Notes: generated by a model from the sequence alone, not told the origin. 8,253 bases of DNA from Rhodospirillaceae bacterium (GCA_002701455.1 NZVJ01000074.1:1-8253), one strand, 5' to 3'; shown: positions 1 to 7,220, counted from the stretch's first letter. Numbers and translations are program-made.

Positions 1-558
1 GGTCATTCCGACGTTATGATGGGAGTTATAGTATCTAAGAGCCCTCACTGGGAGCAAAAAACGCGAAGCACTTCAAGAAATTATGGCAATGCTTCCGGCC
101 CCGACGATCTATATTTGGCGCAAAGAGGCCTTCGGACAATGGCAGTTCGCATGGAGGAAAATCAAAAAAATGGTCTCGCCCTCGCAAACTGGCTTCAAAG
201 TAGGCCAGAAGTAAAAAGGGTGCTTCACCCAGGCCTGCAAACAGACCCTGGCTACGAAATTTGGAAACGGGACTTTTCCGGTGCAAGTGGCTTATTTTCA
301 TTCATACTAAAAGAAGGTTATTCTCGCGCGGCGCTAGCAGGGATGCTGGACGGACTTAATTTATATGGAATGGGAGCTAGTTGGGGTGGTTTTGAGAGTT
401 TAATCGTCCCTGCAAATCCGGCTGAGAACCGCACCGCCACAAAATGGGACGAAAACGGCCAACTGCTTCGAGTACATGCCGGACTTGAAGATATAGACGA
501 TCTTATTTGTGACTTAGGTGCGGGCCTCGACAGATTAACAGAAATCAGTGATCTATAA
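1..558 (+). CDS. metC: Cystathionine beta-lyase (MetC/PatB-type PLP enzyme), 3' part only
   Basis: This is the C-terminal part, about 185 residues, of a PLP-dependent Cys/Met-metabolism enzyme. The reading frame is open from base 1 and begins G-H-S-D-V-M-M-G, the segment that directly follows the PLP-binding lysine in this family, so the lysine and the N-terminal half lie outside the window. Other family marks seen are RGLRTMAVRM, VLHPGL, the WKRDFSGASGLF segment, YGMGASWGGFESL, and near the end LLRVHAGLEDIDDL, whose arginine matches the residue that binds the substrate carboxylate in known members. The SWGGFES and GLED pattern fits cystathionine beta-lyase (cystathionine to homocysteine, pyruvate and ammonia, in the cytoplasm) better than cystathionine gamma-synthase, though paralogues are hard to separate from a fragment. 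The ATG at 16 is internal, not the start. The gene ends in TAA, and modE follows after 14 bases, close enough for a shared transcript. Confidence 0.93.
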   Translation, partial: GHSDVMMGVIVSKSPHWEQKTRSTSRNYGNASGPDDLYLAQRGLRTMAVRMEENQKNGLALANWLQSRPEVKRVLHPGLQTDPGYEIWKRDFSGASGLFSFILKEGYSRAALAGMLDGLNLYGMGASWGGFESLIVPANPAENRTATKWDENGQLLRVHAGLEDIDDLICDLGAGLDRLTEISDL

Positions 559-572
559 TTGGCAAGATATTA

Positions 573-914
573 ATGCCCGAACCTCCTAGAATACGTTTAT
601 TAATTGGTGACACAGTAGCGCTTGGCCCTGGCAAGGCTAAACTTCTTGATATAATCGATAAAACTGGCTCAATTTCTGCTGCGGCCCGCGAAATGGGAAT
701 GTCTTACCGCAAGGCATGGGGACTAATAGATAATATAAACAATGACTTTCTAGAGCCAATTGTGATTAAAACCGCTGGCGGAAAAGGCGGCGGTGGGGCA
801 TTCTTGAGCGATGATGGAATAGAAATTTTAAACAAGTATCTAGAGATGGAAAAGAAAGCAACACAAAGTATAACTTCAGACCTTAAATGGTTTTCCGAAA
901 GGCTTTCTAAGTAG
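573..914 (+). CDS. modE: ModE-type winged-helix regulator, DNA-binding domain only
   Basis: This 113-residue protein matches the N-terminal DNA-binding domain of the molybdate regulator ModE. Seen in it are the LGPGK segment (17-21), the helix-turn-helix with GSISAAAREMGMSYRKAW (about 32-49), and the glycine-rich wing GGKGGGGAFLS (about 69-79). A helical tail (about 80-113) would fit the dimerisation helix. Full ModE proteins are about 260 residues and carry two C-terminal Mop/TOBE domains that bind molybdate; these are absent, and the stop TAG is followed by noncoding sequence, so it is a short form rather than an obvious frameshift. The start ATG has no clear Shine-Dalgarno sequence. It follows metC by 14 bases and precedes modABC by 76 bases, which makes regulation of modABC the natural inference. 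Whether it senses molybdate cannot be told from the sequence. Confidence 0.88.
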   Translation: MPEPPRIRLLIGDTVALGPGKAKLLDIIDKTGSISAAAREMGMSYRKAWGLIDNINNDFLEPIVIKTAGGKGGGGAFLSDDGIEILNKYLEMEKKATQSITSDLKWFSERLSK

Positions 915-934
915 ATAAATTTCTCAGCGAACGA

Positions 935-964
935 GTAAACTTTGATATAACAAGATAACATTAC
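935..964 (+). promoter_or_regulatory. Candidate operator in the modE-modA gap (imperfect inverted repeat)
   Basis: The 76-base gap between modE and modA must hold any modA-specific promoter. It contains an imperfect inverted repeat with outer arms GTAA and TTAC, a weakly matching interior, and a core reading GATATAACAAGATAAC. The ATAAC-type elements resemble halves of the enterobacterial ModE box, where CGTTATAT and ATAACG arms face each other, but the match is poor. No convincing -35/-10 pair could be assigned nearby; TTGATA (942-947) and TATAGT (977-982) are too far apart to pair. modA has no clear Shine-Dalgarno sequence either. Treat this as a suggestion only. Confidence 0.25.
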
Positions 965-990
965 AACCAAACCTTCTATAGTTTCAGCGT

Positions 991-1776
991 ATGGCAAACT
1001 TTAAATTGAAAAAATTTACTTCCCTTTTCCTGATAATGTTTTTTGGTTTTTTAATTTCGTTGCTTAGTTTCTCGACTTTTGCAAAAACCGTTACTTACCT
1101 ATACGCAGCAGCCAGCACCCAAAATGTAGTGGAGGCTGTATTAAAATCCTACAATACAAAATCAGAAATTCGTTTTCTTCCCGTTTATGGAGCAACTTCA
1201 GCTCTTGCTAGACAAATTTTAGACGGAGCTCCCGCCAGCTTATTTTTAGCAGCGAACCAAGCATGGATGGATCAAATTACAGAGAATAATCTTGTACGAA
1301 AATCAAAGAATGTATTCTTTAATAGATTGGTTTTGGTTGCGCCGAAGAACTCATTATTAAAAGTAGCCGAGAACGACCTGAGCAATATCAGTCTTTATTT
1401 GAATGGGGGGCGACTTGCTGTTGCAGAGGTATCGGCTGTGCCAGCCGGTATCTACGCTAAACAGGCTTTAGAAAATTTAAAAATTTGGCCGACAATAAAG
1501 AGCAAATTAGCACAATCTACAAACGTCCGAGCCGCCTTAGCACTTGTAGAACGCGACGAAGTGCCCCTGGGTATCGTGTATCATACTGACTCCCTCGCCT
1601 CGCCATACGTAAAAACTGTGTTAGAAATACCTGAAAATTCTCATACCAAAATAGCCTATCCATTAGCACTTTTGAACAACAAGGAACAACCACAAGAGGC
1701 TCTTCAACTTTATAAATTTTTCTTTTTGGAGAAATCCCGATATATATTCCGAAAATATGGGTTTAAAACGGATTAA
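991..1776 (+). CDS. modA: Molybdate ABC transporter, periplasmic binding protein ModA
   Basis: ModA captures molybdate (often tungstate too) in the periplasm and delivers it to ModBC. The 261-residue length is normal. Residues 1-31 form a Sec signal peptide: a basic start (KLKK, 5-8), a long hydrophobic core, and a likely cleavage after TFA at 31. There is no lipobox cysteine, so the mature protein should be soluble. The oxyanion-binding loops expected of ModA are present: AAAST (39-43), GATSALARQILDGAP, the VSAVPAGIYAKQAL segment, and LGIVYHTDS with its tyrosine. The ALALVERDEVPLGIVY stretch is typical of the family. The signal peptide supports the ATG at 991, although no clear ribosome-binding site precedes it. 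modB starts 3 bases after the TAA stop, so the two are co-transcribed. A tungstate-specific role is possible but not indicated. Confidence 0.95.
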   Translation: MANFKLKKFTSLFLIMFFGFLISLLSFSTFAKTVTYLYAAASTQNVVEAVLKSYNTKSEIRFLPVYGATSALARQILDGAPASLFLAANQAWMDQITENNLVRKSKNVFFNRLVLVAPKNSLLKVAENDLSNISLYLNGGRLAVAEVSAVPAGIYAKQALENLKIWPTIKSKLAQSTNVRAALALVERDEVPLGIVYHTDSLASPYVKTVLEIPENSHTKIAYPLALLNNKEQPQEALQLYKFFFLEKSRYIFRKYGFKTD

Positions 1777-1779
1777 TCA

Positions 1780-2490
1780 GTGTTCAATTTAACAACCATT
1801 GAAATTGATGCCTTCTATTTGACATTGAAGGTTGCATTTTTTAGCGTTGCTATTTGCCTACCGCTCGGCGTGATTACCGCCTTCACTCTTTCAAGATTAA
1901 ATTTTCCTGGTAAATGGTTACTAGATGGTTTGGTTCACTTACCGCTTGTGATGCCACCAGTTGTCGTAGGGTATATGCTGCTTTTGCTGCTTGGACGACG
2001 CGGGGTGCTAGGATCATGGCTCTATGATACCTTTGATATTACGGTTGCTTTTACTTGGAAAGGGGCAGCGATTGCCTCGGCTGTTATGGCATTTCCACTA
2101 ATGGTTCGCGCTGTTAGGCTGTCATTGGACACGATGGATCGCGGTTTAGAAGTCGCGGCTAGGACCTTAGGGGCAAGCCGAATTATAGTTTTTTTAGCCA
2201 TCACTATGCCGCTATCTTTGCCTGGGATACTTACGGGGACAATTCTAGCTTTCGCAAGAAGCCTTGGCGAATTTGGTGCTACGATAACTTTTGTATCAAA
2301 CATCCCAGGAGAAACACAGACCATACCCCTTGCACTGTATAACTTTACTCAGATCCCTGGTGATCAAACGCCAGCCATACGACTACTTATTATTTCGGTT
2401 ATTATCGCCTTTGCAGCCCTGATCGCTTCTGATTTATTAGCTAAAAAGGTTAAAAACCGCTTAGGCACAAAGTCTGAGACAGAACAATGA
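1780..2490 (+). CDS. modB: Molybdate ABC transporter, inner-membrane permease ModB
   Basis: ModB is the membrane channel of the molybdate importer and works as a dimer in the inner membrane. The 236-residue product has about five hydrophobic segments (roughly 12-38, 50-72, 88-114, 135-170 and 199-221). It carries the ABC-importer EAA loop, EVAARTLGASRIIVF, from about residue 124, which docks onto ModC. The LPLVMPPVVVGYMLLLLLG and RSLGEFGAT stretches are characteristic of ModB. The start codon is GTG at 1780, three bases after the modA stop, which suggests translational coupling; only a weak purine-rich stretch precedes it. The stop TGA overlaps the modC start in an ATGA junction. Length and motif order are ordinary for the family. 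Confidence 0.95.
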   Translation: MFNLTTIEIDAFYLTLKVAFFSVAICLPLGVITAFTLSRLNFPGKWLLDGLVHLPLVMPPVVVGYMLLLLLGRRGVLGSWLYDTFDITVAFTWKGAAIASAVMAFPLMVRAVRLSLDTMDRGLEVAARTLGASRIIVFLAITMPLSLPGILTGTILAFARSLGEFGATITFVSNIPGETQTIPLALYNFTQIPGDQTPAIRLLIISVIIAFAALIASDLLAKKVKNRLGTKSETEQ

Positions 2491-3557
2491 TTAGTGCTCA
2501 GTTTGTTGTTAAGCGCGACGAATTCTTAATGGACATTAAGCTGGATATGCCTAGCGATGGCGCTACAGTATTGTTTGGCCCATCCGGATCAGGAAAAACC
2601 ACGTTTATCAATGTGTTGTCAGGAATTATTAAACCTACGTCCGGCATTATTAGGTTTGGTAAAGATACGTTTTTTGACTCTGAAAATAATATTAATATAC
2701 CGATTGAAAAGCGAGGAATTGGCTATGTATTTCAAGATGGGCGCCTCTTTCCTCACATGTCAGTAGAAGAAAACTTAGATTTTGGCAATAGACGATCAGC
2801 CGAAAACAAAAGTAGTAAAGAAGAGATTATAGAACTGCTGGGTCTTGAGAAGCTCTTAAAAAGAAAACCATCGACATTATCTGGCGGCGAACGTCAACGC
2901 ACTGCTATTGGGAGAGCTATCTTGTCTTGTCCAAGGTTTCTGTTCATGGATGAACCACTAGCGGCTTTGGATTTTGCAAGAAAACAGGAAATACTTCCTT
3001 ACATTGCCACACTGAAAAAAAATTTAAAGATTCCTATATTTTATGTATCTCATCAAATGGAAGAAGTAGTCCGCCTAGCAGATCATCTCGTCCTGCTTGA
3101 AAACGGAAAAATTTTAGATCACGGAGAAATTTTTGACGTAATAAACTCCCCCTCCCTTGCGCTTTTATTAGGAAAAGACGATAAAACTTCCCTTATTAAC
3201 TGCCAAGTTGGTAAGAAACAGGATAACGACGGTCTAAGTAAACTAATTTTTTCGGGAGGGTATTTTCTAGTAAACCAAAGTAATTTAACGCCCTTAGATA
3301 ACGTTCGCATTGAATTAAGGGCACAGGATGTAGCAGTTGCATTAGAAAAACCCGTTGCGACAAGTATTGCTAATATTTTAGAAGCATCGGTGGCTAAAAT
3401 CGAAGTCTCAAAAAGTACCCACTGTGATATTCTTCTTTCTATAGGAAATATTTCCATTTGGGCGCGTATAACGGAGCAAAGTGCCGCAAAATTAGAGCTT
3501 AATACTGGATCTAAGGTTTTTGCATTAATCAAATCTGCAGCGATAAAACCTTTTTAA
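2487..3557 (+). CDS. modC: Molybdate ABC transporter, ATP-binding protein ModC
   Basis: ModC powers molybdate import on the cytoplasmic side. All nucleotide-binding motifs are intact: Walker A GPSGSGKTT (31-39), Q-loop glutamine 83 within VFQDGRLFPHM (the ModC-typical form), signature LSGGERQR (131-138), Walker B FLFMDEP with Asp155 and catalytic Glu156, D-loop AALD, and H-loop His189 in YVSHQM. From about residue 285 to the end lies one TOBE/Mop-like domain, with SIANILEASVAKIEV and a final GSKVFALIKSAAI segment. In related importers this domain binds oxyanion and can inhibit transport. The 356-residue length matches the family. The start ATG overlaps the modB stop by 4 bases, indicating coupled translation. 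The stop TAA lies 9 bases from the stop of the convergent rhodanese gene, and no terminator hairpin is seen between them. Confidence 0.95.
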   Translation: MISAQFVVKRDEFLMDIKLDMPSDGATVLFGPSGSGKTTFINVLSGIIKPTSGIIRFGKDTFFDSENNINIPIEKRGIGYVFQDGRLFPHMSVEENLDFGNRRSAENKSSKEEIIELLGLEKLLKRKPSTLSGGERQRTAIGRAILSCPRFLFMDEPLAALDFARKQEILPYIATLKKNLKIPIFYVSHQMEEVVRLADHLVLLENGKILDHGEIFDVINSPSLALLLGKDDKTSLINCQVGKKQDNDGLSKLIFSGGYFLVNQSNLTPLDNVRIELRAQDVAVALEKPVATSIANILEASVAKIEVSKSTHCDILLSIGNISIWARITEQSAAKLELNTGSKVFALIKSAAIKPF

Positions 3558-3566
3558 TACTATTAC

Positions 3567-5171
3567 CTAGCTGTCCGATTGAATTGGATATTCCCTGAAC
3601 GAAACACCACCTGGTTGAGCTATCTGTGAGACAAGCCCCAATTCCCATTCTAAATACTCATTCATAGCGGCTTCAATCTCTTGGGGGTCTTCTCGATCGT
3701 ATGCTCTCAAATAGACATCGATTGGCTGAGAAATAACGTTTGTCATTCCCGCTTCTAAAGGAAGTCCATCTTTTTCCCAGGCACTCGTCCCCCCCTCGAC
3801 GACAGCCACTCCTATTTCAGTACCCGCAAAGTCGAGTGCCGCAAGGGCCGCTAAATTTTCGTTGTCTGAAATAAAAATAATTTGCCGTTTTTTGGAAAAC
3901 CTTGAGAGATCATCTTTCAGACCAGCTCTAATGGCAAAGGCCGATCCTTTAGCATGCTTTTCCCTGTAGGTAAGGCTCCGACTGACATCTATTAATAGAG
4001 CTCCCTTGGATTGTAATTCATAAGCTTCTTTTGGTGACACTGTTGTTATGTTCTGCATTTGCAGACCAAAGCATGGGTTAGTCTGATGACCAGTATGGAT
4101 CGCTTGGCACTCCAATCCACTTTCCAGAACATAAACCTCGCACCAATCTAGTTGAACAAGCCATGTGGCAGTCATTAATGCTCTTACCAATCGGTCATCA
4201 ACCAAAACCACCCTGGCGTTTTGGGTGGCAACATACGCATCAGTTGCTTGAACAAGCTGACCGCCTGGCGCGTGCCTTGAATCGGCAATGTGTGCCCTCT
4301 CAAATTCTTCTTTGGTTCGAACATCCAGTATTGCCAGCGTGCGTTCTCCTTGCTGATTTCTCCATCGATCGAGGGTTTCAGAATTAATAAATTTTACGCC
4401 AAATTTTTCTGCTGCTGAATTTGCCCTTGCAAGCGCTATCTTATGACCCTCTTCCGTCACTTCAGACACCGTTCGGTCTAACCCATGCTCCAATTTGTAG
4501 CCAGCTAAATGCCAGCCCATGGTGCCATTACGCAGCGCGACCACTTTATTATCTACCCCAGCATTTATAAGTGACTGCGCACCGATTATACTTCGGGTTC
4601 TTCCCGCACAGTTGACAACCACAGTGGTGTTTTTCGTAATAGGTGCGTCTTCTATTCTATAAACAAGTTCAGCTCCGGGCATATCTATGCCCGTTGGGAT
4701 ATTCATCACTCTGTATTCATCCATCGGCCTTGAATCTAAAACAATTAAGTCTTGTTTATTATCCATCATATCTTTCAATTCTTTAGCCGAAATCGATGGT
4801 GTTTTATAAGTATGCTCAACAAACTCGCCAAATGCTTTACTTGGAACATTTATACCGCTGAATACTTCAAAACCCGTGCTTTCCCAAGCTTTTACGCCTC
4901 CCTTTAAAACTGAGACATTAGTATAATCGTAAGAAGTTATTACATCAAACGCACGAGATGAGAGCTCGTTATTACCATCGCATATAACAATTTGAGACGT
5001 TTTCCTGGGCACTGTAACGGGCAATTTTATTTCTAATTGCGACAAGGATATATTTGCACATAGCAAGATATGCTCTTTTCCGAATTCTCCCTCTTCTCTA
5101 ACATCGATGACAGCTATTTCTTCAGAGGAATTAATTAAGTCATTTAATTCATTAGGAGAGATTAATTTCAT
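3567..5171 (-). CDS. Four-domain rhodanese-family sulfurtransferase, two domains lacking the catalytic cysteine
   Basis: This 534-residue soluble protein is a tandem array of four rhodanese-like domains, at roughly 1-108, 126-235, 262-361 and 375-484, followed by a 50-residue tail. Each begins with a VIDVR-type strand (IDVREEGEF, LDSRPMDEY, LDVRTKEEF, IDVSRSLTY) and domains 1, 2 and 4 end in a GG or NGT plus W element. Domain 1 has a cysteine loop at Cys64 (CDGNNEL) and domain 2 at Cys188 (CAGRTRS). In domain 3 the aligned position is Asp335 (VDDRLVR), and in domain 4 Ser445 (SDNENL), so these two should not transfer sulfur by the usual persulfide route. No signal peptide is seen. The ATG start is supported by AAGGA 8 bases upstream. 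Known rhodaneses move sulfane sulfur to thiols or cyanide; the substrate here is unknown. The gene converges on modC. Confidence 0.9.
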   Translation of the reverse strand: MKLISPNELNDLINSSEEIAVIDVREEGEFGKEHILLCANISLSQLEIKLPVTVPRKTSQIVICDGNNELSSRAFDVITSYDYTNVSVLKGGVKAWESTGFEVFSGINVPSKAFGEFVEHTYKTPSISAKELKDMMDNKQDLIVLDSRPMDEYRVMNIPTGIDMPGAELVYRIEDAPITKNTTVVVNCAGRTRSIIGAQSLINAGVDNKVVALRNGTMGWHLAGYKLEHGLDRTVSEVTEEGHKIALARANSAAEKFGVKFINSETLDRWRNQQGERTLAILDVRTKEEFERAHIADSRHAPGGQLVQATDAYVATQNARVVLVDDRLVRALMTATWLVQLDWCEVYVLESGLECQAIHTGHQTNPCFGLQMQNITTVSPKEAYELQSKGALLIDVSRSLTYREKHAKGSAFAIRAGLKDDLSRFSKKRQIIFISDNENLAALAALDFAGTEIGVAVVEGGTSAWEKDGLPLEAGMTNVISQPIDVYLRAYDREDPQEIEAAMNEYLEWELGLVSQIAQPGGVSFREYPIQSDS

Positions 5172-5179
5172 GCGATTGG

Positions 5180-5184
5180 TCCTT
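5180..5184 (-). promoter_or_regulatory. Ribosome-binding site of the rhodanese gene
   Basis: Read on the minus strand this is AAGGA (extended AAGGACC), 8 bases before the ATG at 5171. It is one of the clearest Shine-Dalgarno sequences in the window and fixes the rhodanese start. Confidence 0.75.
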
Positions 5185-5202
5185 AATTTATTGTGAGTGC
5201 GT

Positions 5203-5231
5203 ATTAAAGCACCGAAGGTTCTGGCTGTCAG
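5203..5231 (-). promoter_or_regulatory. Sigma-70-type promoter for the rhodanese gene
   Basis: On the minus strand a -35 element CTGACA (5231-5226) and a -10 element TTTAAT (5208-5203) are separated by exactly 17 bases. Each differs from the consensus (TTGACA, TATAAT) at one position. Transcription would begin near 5196, giving a leader of about 25 bases that contains the AAGGA site. The rhodanese gene can therefore be transcribed on its own rather than by read-through from the ABC-F gene. This assignment comes from consensus matching by eye. Confidence 0.55.
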
Positions 5232-5247
5232 TTTTTACCTGTAAAAA
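5232..5247. repeat. Short perfect inverted repeat next to the -35 element
   Basis: Arms TTTTTAC and GTAAAAA face each other across a 2-base centre (CT). The repeat directly abuts the -35 element of the rhodanese promoter, where a regulator site would be plausible. As RNA the hairpin would be weak and AT-only apart from the closing pair, so it is a poor terminator for the ABC-F gene. In AT-rich intergenic DNA such a palindrome can arise by chance. Confidence 0.3.
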
Positions 5248-5279
5248 AAGTATGCTAGCAACAAACAAAGGATAACAAT

Positions 5280-5306
5280 ATGAGTGAAAATCTATTTAAT
5301 TCTTAG
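5280..5306 (+). other. Eight-codon reading frame with a good ribosome-binding site, possible remnant gene start or leader peptide
   Basis: On the plus strand AAAGGA (5267-5272) sits 7 bases before an ATG at 5280. The frame encodes MSENLFNS and then stops at TAG (5304-5306). It enters the 3' end of the convergent ABC-F gene, whose stop codon (5294-5292) lies inside it. The spacing and A-rich context look like a true translation start, yet there is no gene behind it. It may be the leftover start of a lost divergent gene, a leader peptide, or chance. A TATGCT that could serve as a -10 lies at 5251-5256, but no -35 partner was found. Confidence 0.3.
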
Positions 5307-7220
5307 TTCTGAAAACGACTGCTCTATTTCTTCCTCTAATTCCAGCCAATTCTCCTCATACTGCTGTATTTTCTTATCCAAAGTTCCTTTCTCTATAAAT
5401 AAGCTATCAAGATCTTCATGACTGAGCGAGTAGGTTTTTTGATCCCCTAACTTATTAATGATCATTATCCGTTTCTCAACAAGTTTTGCTAGTTCAGCTT
5501 CGACTTCGGCAGCTCTTTTTCTCAACTTTGACGTGGCATTCCTGACTTCAGCGGCGGCCTGCCTTTTTTCCTTTCTATTGACCTTTTCCAAACTCCTATT
5601 TCCGGTGTGATTATTTTTATTATTTTCCCGTCTTTGCGTTTCCCCTGTTATATTTAGTAACCATCTCCTATAATCATCCAAGTCACCATCAAAGCGAGCT
5701 ACCTTGCCATCATCGATAAGAAAGAAGTCATCCACACATCCATTAAGTAATTCCTGATCATGGCTGATAAGTATCACTGCGCCATCGAAATCATTCAAGG
5801 CTGACACCAGCGCATCACGAGCATTTATATCTAAATGGTTGGTAGGCTCATCTAAAATAAGCACATGCGGGTCCGTGTATATTATGATCGCAAGAGTGAG
5901 CCGTGCCTTTTCACCGCCCGATAAATATTTTATCTTTGTTGTTTGCTTTTCCTGCAGTAATCCTACCCCACCTAATCGGCTTCTTATCTTCAAAGGAGTG
6001 GCTTCAGTATCTAGTTTCAATAAATGTTCAATCGCGTTTAACTCTGGTTCCAGTTCATCCAATTGGTGCTGTGCAAAATAGCCTATTCTCAACTTGGAAG
6101 TGAAATTAACCTCACCAAAAAACTTCTCCAGCCTTCCGGCAATACCTTTAGCTAACGTAGATTTTCCATTCCCATTTCGTCCTAACAGACCTATCTTATC
6201 GCCATTATCTATTCGCAAGTTAATATTGTTTAGAACCGGAGCATTAAGATCGTACCCAAGCGTGACATTTTCAAAAACAATCAATGGGGGGGATAGTTCT
6301 TCAGAATTCACAAAAGAAAATATCGTTTCTGGTTCTGGTTGCGGAATCTTCTGTTGGGCCATTCGTTCTAGAGCTTTTAATCTACTCTGAGCTTGTTTTG
6401 CTTTACTCGCTTTAGCTCGGAATCTCTCCACAAATGCCTCAATTTTTTTTCTATTCAGCGCTTGTTTTTTTGCTTGCGAGGCCAGTCCCGCTAGCCTCTC
6501 ATTTCGGCGTTTTTCAAAATTGTTGTAAGCACCTTTGTAGAAGGCCAGCTGTTGTGCCTCAAGATGCAATATACTATTTACCGATCGGTTCAGTAATCCT
6601 TTGTCATGACTTACAACGATAAGTGTTTTCGAATAGGATTTTAAGTAAGATTCCAACCAAATTGTTGCTTCTAGATCTAAATGATTAGTGGGCTCATCCA
6701 GCAACAATATCTCAGGTTCGGAAAATAATACGGCAGCAATTGCAACTCGCATTCTCCACCCACCGGAAAAGCTTGAGAGAGGTTGTTTCTGTTCCGTGTG
6801 ATTAAATCCTAATCCGTGCAGAATACTGGATGCCTTTGCGGGTGCTGAATAAGCACCTATGTCAGCAAGACGAACTTGAATATCGGAAATGCGTTCCGGC
6901 AACGTCTCCGTTTCTGCTTGCTTTAAAAGCTCGTTGCGTTCTAAATCAGCCGCCAATGTAAATTCTAACGGAGTTATATCGCCGTTAGGAACTTCCTGAG
7001 CAACAATTCCTATACTGTTTCTCAGACCCCGAATTCCCGTAAGCGAAATATCGCCAGCGTCCGGTTGAATATCTTTTGAAATTAACTTTAGAAGTGTTGA
7101 CTTACCCGACCCATTTTTCCCAACTAAACCAACACGGTGGCCAGCGGGGATTGAAAGCGAGACGTTTTCTAATAATAACCGGCCGGCAACTCTGTAGGTT
7201 ACATTATTGAGGTTGATCAT
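5292..7220 (-). CDS. ABC-F family ATPase, YheS-like
   Basis: This 642-residue soluble protein has two ABC ATPase domains and no membrane segments, the ABC-F layout of ribosome-associated translation factors. Domain 1 carries Walker A GKNGSGKS (34-41), a signature FSGGWRMR (151-158), Walker B LLLDEP (Asp175, Glu176) and His205. Domain 2 carries Walker A GRNGNGKS (347-354), signature LSGGEKAR (433-440), Walker B LILDEP (Asp457, Glu458) and His487. Between them, about 230-300, is a basic, charged linker of the kind that reaches the ribosomal P site in this family. A charged C-terminal coiled coil spans about 560-640. The FSGGWRMR form, the PTNHLDLEATIWLE segment and the length resemble E. coli YheS more than Uup or EttA. 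Both catalytic glutamates are present. The start ATG has no clear Shine-Dalgarno sequence. A housekeeping role is likelier than antibiotic protection, but the sequence cannot decide. Confidence 0.92.
   Translation of the reverse strand: MINLNNVTYRVAGRLLLENVSLSIPAGHRVGLVGKNGSGKSTLLKLISKDIQPDAGDISLTGIRGLRNSIGIVAQEVPNGDITPLEFTLAADLERNELLKQAETETLPERISDIQVRLADIGAYSAPAKASSILHGLGFNHTEQKQPLSSFSGGWRMRVAIAAVLFSEPEILLLDEPTNHLDLEATIWLESYLKSYSKTLIVVSHDKGLLNRSVNSILHLEAQQLAFYKGAYNNFEKRRNERLAGLASQAKKQALNRKKIEAFVERFRAKASKAKQAQSRLKALERMAQQKIPQPEPETIFSFVNSEELSPPLIVFENVTLGYDLNAPVLNNINLRIDNGDKIGLLGRNGNGKSTLAKGIAGRLEKFFGEVNFTSKLRIGYFAQHQLDELEPELNAIEHLLKLDTEATPLKIRSRLGGVGLLQEKQTTKIKYLSGGEKARLTLAIIIYTDPHVLILDEPTNHLDINARDALVSALNDFDGAVILISHDQELLNGCVDDFFLIDDGKVARFDGDLDDYRRWLLNITGETQRRENNKNNHTGNRSLEKVNRKEKRQAAAEVRNATSKLRKRAAEVEAELAKLVEKRIMIINKLGDQKTYSLSHEDLDSLFIEKGTLDKKIQQYEENWLELEEEIEQSFSELRIK

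Noticed and set aside
3119..3532. Minus-strand open frame of 137 codons inside modC
   Set aside because: It lies opposite the well-supported C-terminal part of modC, has no recognisable domain and no reason to be coding.
3574..3588. Small hairpin TCCGATTGAATTGGA near the modC/rhodanese junction as a terminator
   Set aside because: The stem is about 6 pairs with one G-U, there is no T run on either side, and it lies within the rhodanese coding sequence.
5232..5250. Palindrome with A/T run as an intrinsic terminator for the ABC-F gene
   Set aside because: The stem is almost purely A-T with a 2-base loop, too weak for a typical terminator.
5292..7220. ABC-F protein as an antibiotic-resistance factor
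   Set aside because: Motifs and length resemble the housekeeping YheS type, and no resistance or mobile genes are nearby.
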